This document shows positions 50,080 through 59,284 of a DNA stretch of 64,000 bases, piece by piece. The notes under the pieces are model-generated. The model worked only from the letters and a program-made list of their open reading frames with translations. It searched no databases and was not told where the DNA came from. A program made the position numbers and the translations under genes. Positions within the stretch are counted from its first letter, which is position 1, and the number at the start of each line of letters is the position of its first letter. Origin of the DNA: an uncultured bacterium (GTDB taxonomy: Bacteria > Cyanobacteriota > Vampirovibrionia > Gastranaerophilales > Gastranaerophilaceae); assembly GCA_905216055.1 (NCBI GenBank), contig CAJMSH010000008.1, positions 1 to 64,000 of the forward strand, written 5' to 3'.

Positions 50080-51933
50080 ATGAATTATAAAAAATTAATA
50101 GCATCATCTATTGTCGTTATCGCAGCCTTGTCTATGCAAGCGAATGCAAAAGAATTGCAAGCACAAGTTCAAAAAAGCACAGCAAATAAGGCAAAGACTG
50201 TTCAATCTGCATCAGTAAAATCATCAACACAAGTTTACCCGGCAATTTCAAAATTAATTGAATATAATCATTGCGAAGAAGCAGATGAACAAATAAGACA
50301 ACTTTTAAACGTCAAACCTAATGATATTAATTTGTTAGCCTTGAGAACAGTATCTATGGCTAAACAACATAAACTTGATCCTGCACAAAAAGAATTAGAT
50401 AAATTGTTAAAACAATACCCTAAAAACCCAACCTTACATTATGCACAAGGTCTTGTATATTTACAAAGAACCACATCATCAGATGTTGCATATATTAAAA
50501 ATACAAGAGGCTTGATTAACAATTCAATAAGAGAATTTGTAAACGCTGTAAATTTAAACAGCAAATATTATGAAGCATACAATGCAATGGGTGTTGCAAC
50601 ATTAAAATTGGGAAATAAAAATGATGCAGTAGATTTGTTTAACACAGCATTGAAAATCAATCCGTCATTCGCAACCGCATACGATAACATCGGTATTGTA
50701 GAAATGATGAACGGAAACCTCGATTCTGCAGAAAATTATTTCATGAAAGCCATGAAATATAACACGCATAACCCTACAGCCTGGTATCACATGGCTCAGG
50801 TTGAAACTCGCAGAGGTAACTATTCAAAAGCATTGACTTGGGTAAACCACTCAGTACACGTAAATCCAAATTCATCACCTGCATTGACTTTACAAGGTGA
50901 ATTGTATTTGAAACAAGGTAACCAAGCTGCTGCAATAAATTCTTTCAAAAAAGCACAAATCGTAAAACCTGAAAACTCAAGACCTTATTTGAACCTTGCA
51001 ACAATTTACGAAAACCGTGCTGATGAAGAATTTGCAATGGAACAATTGAAAACCGCAATCGCAATTAATCCTAACTACAAAGAAGGGAAATTGAGAATTG
51101 CTAATATGGCACTTCATATTAGAAAATATGACCAAGCCCTTGATTATTATTCAAAACTTGTAGGAGATTCAGACTACAATGATGAAGCAATCGTCGGACT
51201 TGCAAACACATATTATGAAATGGCCAAAGAACGCGGCAACAATGAAGGTATAACAACAAATAGAGAAGTTTATCTTGCTTATGACTACATAAATCAAGCA
51301 ATTGAAAAATGTCCGCAAGATTTGAAACTTCACCTTGCAAAACTAAAACTTGCAAGACTAATTCACCAAGAACCGCTATCAAGAGACAGCTTGAATTATA
51401 TTATTCAAGCAGCAGGTAACAACCTTATGGATAGCGTAATTAAAGGTGAAGCTTATCTTGCAATGGGTAGAGAAAAAGATGCGGTTTATACATTTGAAAA
51501 CGCAATTAATTTCTCAAATTCAGTTGATGATGATTTATACCTTGCAGAAATTCTTGTACATAACAAACAGTTCAGAACAGCAAGACTTGCTCTGCAAAAA
51601 GCTTTAACAAAAGACCCTGATAACGTTATTGCTAAAAACGGTATTGCATACATCAATCTTTGTGAAACTAAATCAAACGAATTCTTTGATATTGCACAAA
51701 GAGAATATCAACAAAATAACTATGCTTCAGCAATTGAATATTGCAACCGCGCAATAGACTTCTATCATAACAGCGCACAAATTGCAAAATTGAAAGCTAT
51801 GTCTTATGAAAAAGAATTAAATTACAGAGGCGCAATAAAATACTATCAACAGTATCTTGCAATGAACCCTAACGCTGCCGATAAAGCTGATATCAATAAG
51901 AAAATTGAAAAATTCAAAGTAAAAGCTCAATAA
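50080..51933 (+). CDS. Large secreted TPR-repeat protein
   Basis: 617 residues. A signal peptide (MNYKKLIASSIVVIAALSMQ, cut after ANA) is followed by more than ten TPR units through the protein; clear ones are YYEAYNAMGVATLKLGNKND near 170, NPTAWYHMAQVETRRGNYSK near 240 and SRPYLNLATIYENRADEEFA near 310. TPR arrays bind partner proteins in periplasmic or envelope complexes. AGGAG precedes the ATG. It is probably co-transcribed with the small gene that follows it. Confidence 0.88.
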   Translation: MNYKKLIASSIVVIAALSMQANAKELQAQVQKSTANKAKTVQSASVKSSTQVYPAISKLIEYNHCEEADEQIRQLLNVKPNDINLLALRTVSMAKQHKLDPAQKELDKLLKQYPKNPTLHYAQGLVYLQRTTSSDVAYIKNTRGLINNSIREFVNAVNLNSKYYEAYNAMGVATLKLGNKNDAVDLFNTALKINPSFATAYDNIGIVEMMNGNLDSAENYFMKAMKYNTHNPTAWYHMAQVETRRGNYSKALTWVNHSVHVNPNSSPALTLQGELYLKQGNQAAAINSFKKAQIVKPENSRPYLNLATIYENRADEEFAMEQLKTAIAINPNYKEGKLRIANMALHIRKYDQALDYYSKLVGDSDYNDEAIVGLANTYYEMAKERGNNEGITTNREVYLAYDYINQAIEKCPQDLKLHLAKLKLARLIHQEPLSRDSLNYIIQAAGNNLMDSVIKGEAYLAMGREKDAVYTFENAINFSNSVDDDLYLAEILVHNKQFRTARLALQKALTKDPDNVIAKNGIAYINLCETKSNEFFDIAQREYQQNNYASAIEYCNRAIDFYHNSAQIAKLKAMSYEKELNYRGAIKYYQQYLAMNPNAADKADINKKIEKFKVKAQ

Positions 51934-51943
51934 TTAACCAGAC

Positions 51944-52207
51944 ATGAAAAATAAATTTGATATTCGAAAAACATTTGAAACATTTTTGAGAGAGCCCATC
52001 AGTGTATTAACTGAAGGGCTGTTTCAACTTGTTAACATAGAAAATAATATATTTAGCCAAAAACCTTATGTAAATGTTGATTTTGTAAATAAAAAGACTC
52101 AAATTACCGTTGTTAACAGCGATAAGATGTACAATTTGTTCCAAAAAGTTTTATTTAAACAACGCTTAAAAGAACAAAAGGAAAAGATAGTCAGCAAAAA
52201 TTCATAA
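51944..52207 (+). CDS. Small protein of unknown function after the TPR gene
   Basis: 87 residues, starting 10 bases after the TPR stop. It has a basic C-terminal helix (LFKQRLKEQKEKIVSKNS) and a central beta-like part (YVNVDFVNKKTQITVVNSDKMYNLFQK). No signal peptide and no family seen. The close spacing makes it likely a partner of the TPR protein. Confidence 0.6.
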   Translation: MKNKFDIRKTFETFLREPISVLTEGLFQLVNIENNIFSQKPYVNVDFVNKKTQITVVNSDKMYNLFQKVLFKQRLKEQKEKIVSKNS

Positions 52208-52228
52208 TTTTGTAATAAAAGCATTTAA

Positions 52229-52930
52229 CTATCTTATATTTTCAAATTTTACCTTATTACTATACAGGCTGTCGATTAACCTTGCAATATCTTCTTTATT
52301 TCTTCTTTCAGTGAATTTTATATTATTATAAACAGGTTGTACAACTTTAGGCGTTTCTACCTGCTTGTATTCAATATGCTTACTATTAGAAATCTTATTG
52401 CTTTTGCTACTATTAATATTATTACTACTATTACTATTATTAATCCAACTTGTAACCTTTTGAGTTTCAGGATCAATTTTTTTGATTATACTAACTGTCT
52501 TGCCATCACGTTTATAAATTGATATAGTAACAATATTCCCTGTCTCAGTATCATATTCTTGAATTGAAGAAATTTTGGTATCATCTTTTATATTAAAATT
52601 TATAGTCCGAACTTTTTTACCTGAATTTAAATCATATTCATCAATTGATTTATATAGAACATAATTAATAGTTCTGATTTTTTTACCTGATTTTCTGTCA
52701 TATTCATCAATTGAACGGATTTTTTTATCGTTAAAATAATCGTAATGAGTTGTTTTTACTCTTGAACCAGTTGAAACATCAATTTCAATAACTCTATCAA
52801 TTGATTTTCCATTTTTGCGATATATTATTTCTTCTCTAGTTTCAGGACGCATATTAGAATAAAGAAGTTTTAAATGTTTATCTTCTTTTTTTTCAGGAAA
52901 CGCTTGTTGAATTGCCGTTAATAAATTCAT
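52229..52930 (-). CDS. Repeat protein with DUF2963-like SIDEYD repeats
   Basis: About 233 residues from the ATG at 52930 (MNLLTAIQQAF), with GGAG 7 bases upstream. The middle (about 35-150) holds at least five units like IRSIDEYDRKSGKKIRTINY, each roughly 20-25 residues. Then comes a poly-Asn/Ser stretch (NNSNSSNNINSSKS) and a basic tail. The repeats resemble DUF2963 of phytoplasmas and the YD-type units of the 13419 gene. No signal peptide is seen. The function is not known. Confidence 0.7.
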   Translation of the reverse strand: MNLLTAIQQAFPEKKEDKHLKLLYSNMRPETREEIIYRKNGKSIDRVIEIDVSTGSRVKTTHYDYFNDKKIRSIDEYDRKSGKKIRTINYVLYKSIDEYDLNSGKKVRTINFNIKDDTKISSIQEYDTETGNIVTISIYKRDGKTVSIIKKIDPETQKVTSWINNSNSSNNINSSKSNKISNSKHIEYKQVETPKVVQPVYNNIKFTERRNKEDIARLIDSLYSNKVKFENIR

Positions 52931-53045
52931 ATAATTTCTCCTACATCTATAATACATGATAAAATAATTTTTACTATTTTATGTAAAGTATTATACACAA
53001 TTCATATAATCAAAATATTACCCTGTCAGGTATAATAATAATATA

Positions 53046-53387
53046 TTAACCCCTTTTTTGTAAAAGTTTCAAGAAAGTTTTGTAATCCGTTCCCCAACTT
53101 GCCATAGCGTTAAGCACAGGAGCAAGGCTGTATCCGACATCTGTCAAAGTGTATTCAACACGCGGTGGCACTTGCGGAAAAACTTTTCTGCAAACAAGTC
53201 CGTCATCTTCCATAGCACGAAGGTTTGTTGTCAAAACTTTTTGAGATATTCCACTACAAGCTTTTTTTAATTCTCCAAAACGTTTAGTTCCGTTCAACAA
53301 ATCTCTGATTATTAAAATTTTCCACTTTTCGCCAATCAGTTTCAAAGTCGTTTCGACAGGACATTTTGGCAGTTCTTTTAGTTCCAT
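53046..53387 (-). CDS. HxlR-family transcriptional regulator
   Basis: About 113 residues from the ATG at 53387 (MELKELPKCPVE). The winged helix is the HxlR pattern: CPVETTLKLIGEKWKILIIRDLLNGTKRFGELKKACSGISQKVLTTNLRAME at about residues 9-59, then VPPRVEYTLTDVGYSL. The N-terminal Cys is the common redox-sensing position. A large palindrome just upstream of the ATG is probably its own operator. Confidence 0.9.
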   Translation of the reverse strand: MELKELPKCPVETTLKLIGEKWKILIIRDLLNGTKRFGELKKACSGISQKVLTTNLRAMEDDGLVCRKVFPQVPPRVEYTLTDVGYSLAPVLNAMASWGTDYKTFLKLLQKRG

Positions 53388-53396
53388 AATATAAAA

Positions 53397-53435
53397 AATC
53401 ACCTATAGTATATAAACGATACTATAAGTGATTTT
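53397..53435 (-). promoter_or_regulatory. Large palindrome before hxlR (operator and/or pit terminator)
   Basis: Two 16-base arms matching at 15 positions, with a 7-base centre (53397-53412 and 53420-53435). On the minus strand the stem is followed by TTTTTT, so it can end the pit transcript. It also lies 10 bases upstream of the hxlR start and has the symmetry of an HxlR operator. Confidence 0.6.
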
Positions 53436-53453
53436 ATCATATTTGTCAAATTA

Positions 53454-54470
53454 TTAAACTATTTTATAGATTAAATAATAAATTATTGAAGAAATAATCA
53501 TACAAGCAGGAATAGTCACAATCCACGCTATAACGATATTTCCAACAATTCGCCATTTAACAGCGTGAGCATGGAATGTTGAACCAACACCCATAATAGC
53601 AGTTGAAATAACATGGGTTGTACTCAACGGAATACCGAAATGAGAAGCTGTCAAAATCAAACCTGCAGCAGAAGTTTCAGCCGCAAACCCGTGTATAGGT
53701 TTTAATTTGATAATTTTATGTCCCATTGTTTTGATAATTTTCCAACCGCCGTTCATAGTACCTGCCGCCATAGTAAGCGCACATGTAATAATTACGAAAA
53801 GAGGAATTTCAAATTCACCTGACGGACTTTTATGCAATACACCCCCTGCTAATAAAGCAAGAGTAATAATACCCATTGTTTTTTGCGCATCATTTGAACC
53901 ATGGCTTAATGCCATTAATCCTGATGAAATAAGTTGTAATTTTCTGAATTGTTTATTAACTGTTTGAGGGTTTTCTCTTAAAATAAGAATAACCCAAGCA
54001 ATCAAAAGCATTAAGGTAAATCCGACGCAGAACCCTAAAACAGGCGATGTAAACATCGGGATAATAACTTTATCCATAAGAGTTCCGAAATGTACAACGC
54101 TCGGTCCTGCCTTAACAATTGCAGCTCCCAAAAGACCACCGATAAGCGCATGAGATGAACTTGAAGGAAGTCCTAAAAGCCAAGTAAACAAATTCCAAAT
54201 AACAGCAGCCAAAAGTGCACAGAATATAACCGTTAGCGTAATCATATCGGCATTAACAATACCTGAACCGATAGTTTTTGCAACGTGAGTTCCAGTCAGT
54301 GCTCCGACAAATTCCAAACTTGCACCGAAAAGCACAGCTTGTTTTGGGGATAAAACTTTTGTAGAAACAACTGTTGCAATAGCATTTGCGCAATCGTGAA
54401 ATCCGTTTATAAATTCAAATGCCAATGCCACTATTATTACAGCAATTAAAATTAAAATCGTTATTGACAT
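53454..54470 (-). CDS. Inorganic phosphate transporter (Pit family)
   Basis: 338 residues with about ten membrane segments and the two Pit signature repeats: FEFINGFHDCANAIATVVSTKVLSP at about 19-43 and GLMALSHGSNDAQKTMGIITLAL at about 186-208. It moves phosphate, perhaps as a metal-phosphate complex, with protons. It lies 13 bases after the PhoU-like gene and forms a pair with it. Confidence 0.93.
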   Translation of the reverse strand: MSITILILIAVIIVALAFEFINGFHDCANAIATVVSTKVLSPKQAVLFGASLEFVGALTGTHVAKTIGSGIVNADMITLTVIFCALLAAVIWNLFTWLLGLPSSSSHALIGGLLGAAIVKAGPSVVHFGTLMDKVIIPMFTSPVLGFCVGFTLMLLIAWVILILRENPQTVNKQFRKLQLISSGLMALSHGSNDAQKTMGIITLALLAGGVLHKSPSGEFEIPLFVIITCALTMAAGTMNGGWKIIKTMGHKIIKLKPIHGFAAETSAAGLILTASHFGIPLSTTHVISTAIMGVGSTFHAHAVKWRIVGNIVIAWIVTIPACMIISSIIYYLIYKIV

Positions 54471-54483
54471 ATTCTCAAATTCC

Positions 54484-55125
54484 CTATGACTGTTTCAAAA
54501 CCACGTTCAAAATAGTATCAGATACGTAGAAGCAGGCATCAAATGCGTTTTCGATTTCCTTATACATATCTCTCAATTTAATAACGTCAAGGGCTTCATA
54601 TCTGCCTGAGAACAAATTTCCCATAGCACGTCTGTGAATTTCATCCCCGTGAGATTCAATTTCTTTCATCTCAATATTCAATTTTGTAATTTTTTCAACA
54701 TCAGAAACTTTTTTAAACAATTTAATAATTTCAGCAAGCTTGTCAGTAGCTTGAACTAAAGTTAAAGCCTGTTCTTTCATTTCTTCGGTGTAATTGTTTA
54801 ATCTGTACACTTCCAAATTCAAGCAGGCTTTTACAATTTTTTTAGTAATTTTATTAAGTTGAACAGCAATTGTCTGAATATCTTCTCTTTCAATAGGAGT
54901 TATAAAACTTTTGTTAAGCTGTTTTAAAACCGCTTTATATGACAATTTACCTTTTTTCTTATATTTAAGAGCTTTTTCTTTGTATTCATCATTCAAATGG
55001 TCATGCATAATTTTATCGTACAATCTTGCAGTCTTTTGACAAATCTCTGCACTATCCTGAAAGTAAGTAAAGAACATTTTATCCTCAGGAGGCATAATAT
55101 ATGACATCAAATTAAATTTTGGCAT
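54484..55125 (-). CDS. PhoU-like Pit accessory protein (DUF47)
   Basis: 213 residues of all-helical PhoU-like fold; the middle has RLNNYTEEMKEQALTLVQATDKLAEII and the end has EIESHGDEIHRRAMGNLFSGRYEALDVIKLRDMYKEIENAFD, with the E...D..H metal-binding pattern. DUF47 proteins partner with Pit transporters, probably as regulators. The gene is directly upstream of pit. Confidence 0.9.
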   Translation of the reverse strand: MPKFNLMSYIMPPEDKMFFTYFQDSAEICQKTARLYDKIMHDHLNDEYKEKALKYKKKGKLSYKAVLKQLNKSFITPIEREDIQTIAVQLNKITKKIVKACLNLEVYRLNNYTEEMKEQALTLVQATDKLAEIIKLFKKVSDVEKITKLNIEMKEIESHGDEIHRRAMGNLFSGRYEALDVIKLRDMYKEIENAFDACFYVSDTILNVVLKQS

Positions 55126-55270
55126 AAATTCCGTACCTTTCTTTTGTGTTTAAATACACACGCCAAGCATACTTTAAAAACAGTGTTTTGAAAAGTCATA
55201 TTTACAAATTGTAAATATAAAACTTAAAATATCCAAAAATCAATCAAAACCGCACAAAAGTTTAAGGCAC

Positions 55271-56161
55271 TTATTTATTCTTGCATTTTGGGCATTCAGG
55301 TTCGGCATGAATCATTATGGTAACATGCCCGAGTTTTTGCCTGATTAATTCTTCCACTTCATCACAAATATCATGACATTGTTCAATTGTCATATCTTTT
55401 GGGAAAAGCATTGTTAATTCAATATCTGTTGAAGGGCCGCAACGGCGAGCTTTCAAGTTTTTAAAATCAAGTGTATAATCACTTTTATAAGAATGTATTA
55501 TTTCTTCTATTGATTTCAAATCTTCTGCAGGCAAAGAACCGTCAAGCAAATTGTTTAAAGTTTCTTTAGAAATCGAAAATCCTGCTTTCAAAATAAATAA
55601 AGCCACAAGAATTGCGATAATCGGGTCTAAAATATGTATCCCAGTGACTTTTATCAGGATTAAGCCGACCATAACACCAAGAGATGAATAAATATCAGTT
55701 CTTAAATGTTCACCGTCAGCAAAAAGTGAAATCGAATTTGATTTTTTAGCAACCTTGAAAAGTATACTGCTTACAACAAAATTGGCAACAACAGCAAATA
55801 ACATAACTGCAATACCAAGTGTTGTATCTACCTCAAAAGGCTTATTCATACATAATTTTTTACCGGCTTCATACATAATATAAAAAGCTGCAAAAATAAT
55901 TAATCCGCCTTCGATAAACCCAGACATATCTTCATATTTGCCATGCCCGAACGGATGTTCTCTATCAGCAGGTTCAGAAGATTTCATAACCGCAAAAAAG
56001 GTCAAAACAGATGCCAAACAATCACTCAGAGAATGTATTGCTTCGGATATTATACTTATTGAACCTGAGATTATACCTGCGATTAGTTTTAATATAATGA
56101 TTACGACATTTGATGTTATTGACAATCCTGCCGCTAATTTTTTTTCTGTAACTATATTCAT
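55271..56161 (-). CDS. Cation diffusion facilitator (CDF) metal efflux protein
   Basis: About 296 residues from the ATG at 56161, which overlaps the stop of the AlkD-like gene in ATGA. Six membrane segments (about 10-200) carry the metal-site pattern SISIISEAIHSLSDCLAS near 36-53 (the family's Asp/His site) and FADGEHLRTDIYSSLGVM near 152. A cytoplasmic domain follows and ends HAEPECPKCKNK, a CPKC motif that could bind zinc. The usual substrates are Zn, Co, Fe or Mn. Confidence 0.92.
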   Translation of the reverse strand: MNIVTEKKLAAGLSITSNVVIIILKLIAGIISGSISIISEAIHSLSDCLASVLTFFAVMKSSEPADREHPFGHGKYEDMSGFIEGGLIIFAAFYIMYEAGKKLCMNKPFEVDTTLGIAVMLFAVVANFVVSSILFKVAKKSNSISLFADGEHLRTDIYSSLGVMVGLILIKVTGIHILDPIIAILVALFILKAGFSISKETLNNLLDGSLPAEDLKSIEEIIHSYKSDYTLDFKNLKARRCGPSTDIELTMLFPKDMTIEQCHDICDEVEELIRQKLGHVTIMIHAEPECPKCKNK

Positions 56162-56838
56162 TTTCTTTTCATACATTTTAGCATGGTTTTAATATCTTTT
56201 TCAACCCTGAATGATTCACATACTTTTTGAATACTTTTATTAAACGTCCAATCATCGAGATGAGATTTTTTCAAATATTCATGCGTCTTTTGCGGAAATT
56301 TTATATAACATATTGAAAGCGCCCAGGCAACAGACATTTTTGCATAATATCTTTCATCTTTGAAATTATCAATTAATTTCAAAACCTTATCAATATAAAC
56401 CTCATCAATAAAGTATGATAAAAGCATTACATAGCCAAAACGAAGGTCATATTCCTTTTCGGATTTGAAATAAGGTTGTAAAAAATTCCATACCAATTCT
56501 TTATTTTGATTTGTAAATTTAATGCTGTTACAGAAACTGTCACATACAGCCCAGTTGTCGATTTTAGGAACAAAGTTTTTAACATATTCAAGAATTTTTT
56601 TAGGCTCTGCTTTAATAAGTCCGATAACCATTCCCTGAAGCATAACTTCTTCCATAAACTCGCATTCTTGCTGATTTACAAACTCTTTCCATTCGCCGTT
56701 TTTATAAATATCTTTTGCAATTTTTCTCAAAATCGGCAACCTGACTCCAAGTACATTATCGATATTTGGGATTAGTGAGGCAGAAAAATTCTTATAATCT
56801 TTTTCCGATTCCAAAAGAAGTTTAGCTTTTATATCCAT
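56158..56838 (-). CDS. DNA alkylation repair protein (AlkD-like)
   Basis: 226 residues of HEAT-like helices. The N-terminal GVRLPILRKIAKDIYKNGEWKEFV and CDSFCNSIKF near residue 101, followed by WNFLQPYFKSEKEYDLRFGYVMLLSYFID, are the marks of the family, which removes alkylated bases such as 3-methyladenine without flipping them. The tail is basic (MLKCMKRK). It overlaps the CDF gene and is probably co-expressed with it. Confidence 0.9.
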   Translation of the reverse strand: MDIKAKLLLESEKDYKNFSASLIPNIDNVLGVRLPILRKIAKDIYKNGEWKEFVNQQECEFMEEVMLQGMVIGLIKAEPKKILEYVKNFVPKIDNWAVCDSFCNSIKFTNQNKELVWNFLQPYFKSEKEYDLRFGYVMLLSYFIDEVYIDKVLKLIDNFKDERYYAKMSVAWALSICYIKFPQKTHEYLKKSHLDDWTFNKSIQKVCESFRVEKDIKTMLKCMKRK

Positions 56839-56874
56839 AGCTTGATTTTAGCATAAATTAAAAATTTATTATTT

Positions 56875-57195
56875 CTAATCAACAAACTCCCAATGTAAAC
56901 CATAAGCAGCTTCTTTTCTTTTGTTGCATACCTCTTTAATCCTATTGTAAGCATCATAGCTGGAAGAAATTCCTTTTTTAATTAACATATCATTAGCAGC
57001 TTTTGCGTTTTTGAAAATTTCTCCTGTTTCAACGCATTTTACTTTTTTAGGTTTATTTTTAAAAGACTGATATGGTTTAATAAGATTTTTAATTTTAATA
57101 AACAAATCTTTACTCACTCTATATGTACCGGAATTTTTTTCATTGACTATTAATCTGATAATGTAAGGGGTTTTGGTAATTTTTTGGTTTGTCAT
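56875..57195 (-). CDS. Small NUMOD1-like protein
   Basis: About 106 residues from the ATG at 57195 (MTNQKITKTPYI), with AAAGGAG 6 bases upstream. The C-terminal 60 residues (KKVKCVETGEIFKNAKAANDML, then YNRIKEVCNKRKEAAYGLHWEFV) match the NUMOD1-type DNA-binding unit usually attached to homing endonucleases. No nuclease domain is present. It is divergent from the XRE gene at 57322 and shares its operator region. Confidence 0.65.
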   Translation of the reverse strand: MTNQKITKTPYIIRLIVNEKNSGTYRVSKDLFIKIKNLIKPYQSFKNKPKKVKCVETGEIFKNAKAANDMLIKKGISSSYDAYNRIKEVCNKRKEAAYGLHWEFVD

Positions 57196-57216
57196 AATAT
57201 ACTCCTTTATAATCGC

Positions 57217-57275
57217 TATACATTTAACATTTATAATCATACACCAAATATTTAAATATATACGTTTAACGTATA
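57217..57275. promoter_or_regulatory. Operator pair between divergent genes
   Basis: TATACGTT-T-AACGTATA at 57259-57275 is a perfect palindrome with a one-base centre. A related but weaker box is at 57217-57233. It lies between the NUMOD1-like gene and the XRE gene, which probably binds it. Confidence 0.55.
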
Positions 57276-57321
57276 CATACTACACTAAACAGAGTGGCGA
57301 TTGATAAAAAAATAAAATAAT

Positions 57322-57666
57322 ATGTTTAATATGAATGGTAATGATATAAAAAAGATTTTTGGTTCATCTGTTCAAGAAATAAGGAAAGCTAATAATATAA
57401 CTCAAGAAAAATTGGCAGAACTTATCGGGAAAGATAAAAACACAATTAACCGCATAGAAACAGGTATTAATTTTGTCACCGCTGAAACTTATGCTGATTT
57501 GTGTAATTTATTAAATGTTCATCCAAGTATTTTAATGACACAAAAACCTGTATTTCTTTTACAAGGACATATAAATTACACAAATGAAATTAATCAATTA
57601 CTAAAAACTTTTCCTCCGGAAAAATTGAAAGATATATATAATATTTTATTAGCAATGAGTAAATAA
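57322..57666 (+). CDS. XRE-family HTH regulator
   Basis: 114 residues. The HTH at about 10-65 (VQEIRKANNITQEKLAELIGKDKNTINRIETG, then YADLCNLLNVHPSILM) is standard. The C-terminal 45 residues are helical and may help it form dimers. It is divergent from the NUMOD1-like gene, with a palindromic operator region between them. Confidence 0.85.
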   Translation: MFNMNGNDIKKIFGSSVQEIRKANNITQEKLAELIGKDKNTINRIETGINFVTAETYADLCNLLNVHPSILMTQKPVFLLQGHINYTNEINQLLKTFPPEKLKDIYNILLAMSK

Positions 57667-57699
57667 TTTTTACCTATTGTCATGCTAAATTTATTTTCA

Positions 57700-57865
57700 G
57701 CATATTTAAGATAGATCCTGAAACAAGTTCAGGATGACCGGAGTATACACTTTTTTCGTCATTCCGAATTTATTTCAGCTTCTTTAAGATAAATCCTAAA
57801 CCAAGTTCAGGATAACCGAAGTATAAACATTTTTCGTCATTCCGAACTTGGTTCGGAATCTCATT
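57700..57865. repeat. Dispersed palindromic repeats between the XRE gene and ispF
   Basis: At least three units: TCCTGAAACAAGTTCAGGAT, then TCCTAAACCAAGTTCAGGAT, then TTCCGAACTTGGTTCGGAAT, joined by TTTTTCGTCATTCCGAA. Each is a small hairpin. They belong to the same family as the insert in the transposase at 26239. The remainder of 57667-57943 holds nothing else. Confidence 0.75.
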
Positions 57866-57943
57866 TGTATTAAATTTTTATCTATTGTTATACTGAATTT
57901 ATTTCAAATTCAATATTTTACATATAATGATAATTCTCTATTT

Positions 57944-58420
57944 TTATACCTTTTTCAAAAGCACGACTGCGTGAGCTTCGATTGCAAGCTCTTGACCTAC
58001 AGCGTCCATTTTCTCATTCGTCTTTGCTTTTATAGACAACCTGTCGGGTTCGATTGAAAGAATGTGGCATAAGACTTCTTTCATTTTCGGAATATAAGGC
58101 ATCATTTTCGGTTGTTGAGCAATAATATTACTGTCAAGATTTTCTATTGTGTATTTTTTTTCTTTTATTAACTTATAAACATCACTTAAAAGCTTTGTAC
58201 TATCAGCATCTTTGTATAGTTCATCAGTATCGGGGAAAAGTGTGCCAATATCAGATAAAGCAAGAGCCCCAAGCATTGCATCGATTATTGCGTGGATTAA
58301 AACATCCGCGTCAGAATGTCCGAGAAGTCCTTTTTCATGTGTAATTTTAACCCCGCCGATTATTAAATCTCTACCTTCAGTAAGTTTGTGAATATCGTAT
58401 CCCAGACCTATTCTATACAT
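57944..58420 (-). CDS. ispF: 2-C-methyl-D-erythritol 2,4-cyclodiphosphate synthase
   Basis: 158 residues, normal length. Zinc ligands in GYDIHKL (residues 8-12) and GLLGHSDADVLIHAIIDAMLGAL near 33-55, with DIGTLFPDTD after it. The substrate loop SIKAKTNEKMDAVGQELAI is near the end. It makes the cyclic diphosphate of the non-mevalonate isoprenoid pathway. It follows the HAD gene after a 53-base gap. Confidence 0.97.
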   Translation of the reverse strand: MYRIGLGYDIHKLTEGRDLIIGGVKITHEKGLLGHSDADVLIHAIIDAMLGALALSDIGTLFPDTDELYKDADSTKLLSDVYKLIKEKKYTIENLDSNIIAQQPKMMPYIPKMKEVLCHILSIEPDRLSIKAKTNEKMDAVGQELAIEAHAVVLLKKV

Positions 58421-58473
58421 ATATTTTTACCCTCTCAATAATTTTATAAATAACATTATAATTTATTTATAAA

Positions 58474-59280
58474 TTAATAGCAAAATTTTTCCATAGCTTT
58501 AACAAAGCCGTCATTTTCAACGGTATCAGTAACATAATCAGCGCATTCTCTCAATTCAGGAGTGCAGTTTCCCATAGCAACCTTAATCCCGCCTGCTTTC
58601 AAAAGTTCAATATCATTATTTTGATCACCGATTGTTAAAATTTCGTCTTTTTTCAATCCCCATTTTTTGGCTAAAAATTCAACCCCGAGAGATTTTTTAG
58701 CTTGAGCACTGCCGATTTCACAGAAATAAGGGGTTGATTTAACAATATAAAGTTGCGGGTATTTTGCCCGTAATTCATTTACCCAACCCGTAACTCTTTC
58801 CGCATCACCATAATCAATTGCAAGAATTTTATTAACATTTTTGATTTCCAAATCATCAAAAGAGCAAACTGTATATGATACAAATTTCCCTTCCGTATAT
58901 TTTTTCACATAATCGTTGTCTTTTTCAACGTACAATTTGTCATCGATGTACAAATTTATATGAATATTATTTTCTCTAGCCCATTTTATAATTTGTTTTG
59001 CAACATCAGAATCCAAATTCTCTTGATATAAAGTATTGCCCTCATAATCTTTTATCAAACCGCCTTGATACGACACAACAGGTGTTTTAAGCCCCAATTC
59101 TTCTGTAATATGATGAGTAGCACAATGCATTCTGCCCGTTACAAGCACAACTTTAATCCCTTTTTGGCAAAGTTTTTTGATACAATTTTTGACACCGTCA
59201 GAAAAACCCGTATCCCATTTTACGATTGTTCCGTCAATATCAGTTGCAACCATTTTTATTTTATTTTTTTCTTCAGGCAT
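58474..59280 (-). CDS. Cof-type HAD hydrolase
   Basis: 268 residues. HAD motif I is VATDIDGTIVKWDTG (residues 12-25), motif II is VLVTGRMH near 46, motif III Lys is near 194 (AQAKKSLGVEF) and motif IV is TIGDQNNDIELLKAG near 217. The C2-type cap (about 85-180) marks the Cof group, which act on sugar phosphates and cofactors. It starts 4 bases after the NUDIX gene stops, so the two are in one operon. Confidence 0.92.
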   Translation of the reverse strand: MPEEKNKIKMVATDIDGTIVKWDTGFSDGVKNCIKKLCQKGIKVVLVTGRMHCATHHITEELGLKTPVVSYQGGLIKDYEGNTLYQENLDSDVAKQIIKWARENNIHINLYIDDKLYVEKDNDYVKKYTEGKFVSYTVCSFDDLEIKNVNKILAIDYGDAERVTGWVNELRAKYPQLYIVKSTPYFCEIGSAQAKKSLGVEFLAKKWGLKKDEILTIGDQNNDIELLKAGGIKVAMGNCTPELRECADYVTDTVENDGFVKAMEKFCY

Positions 59281-59284
59281 AATC

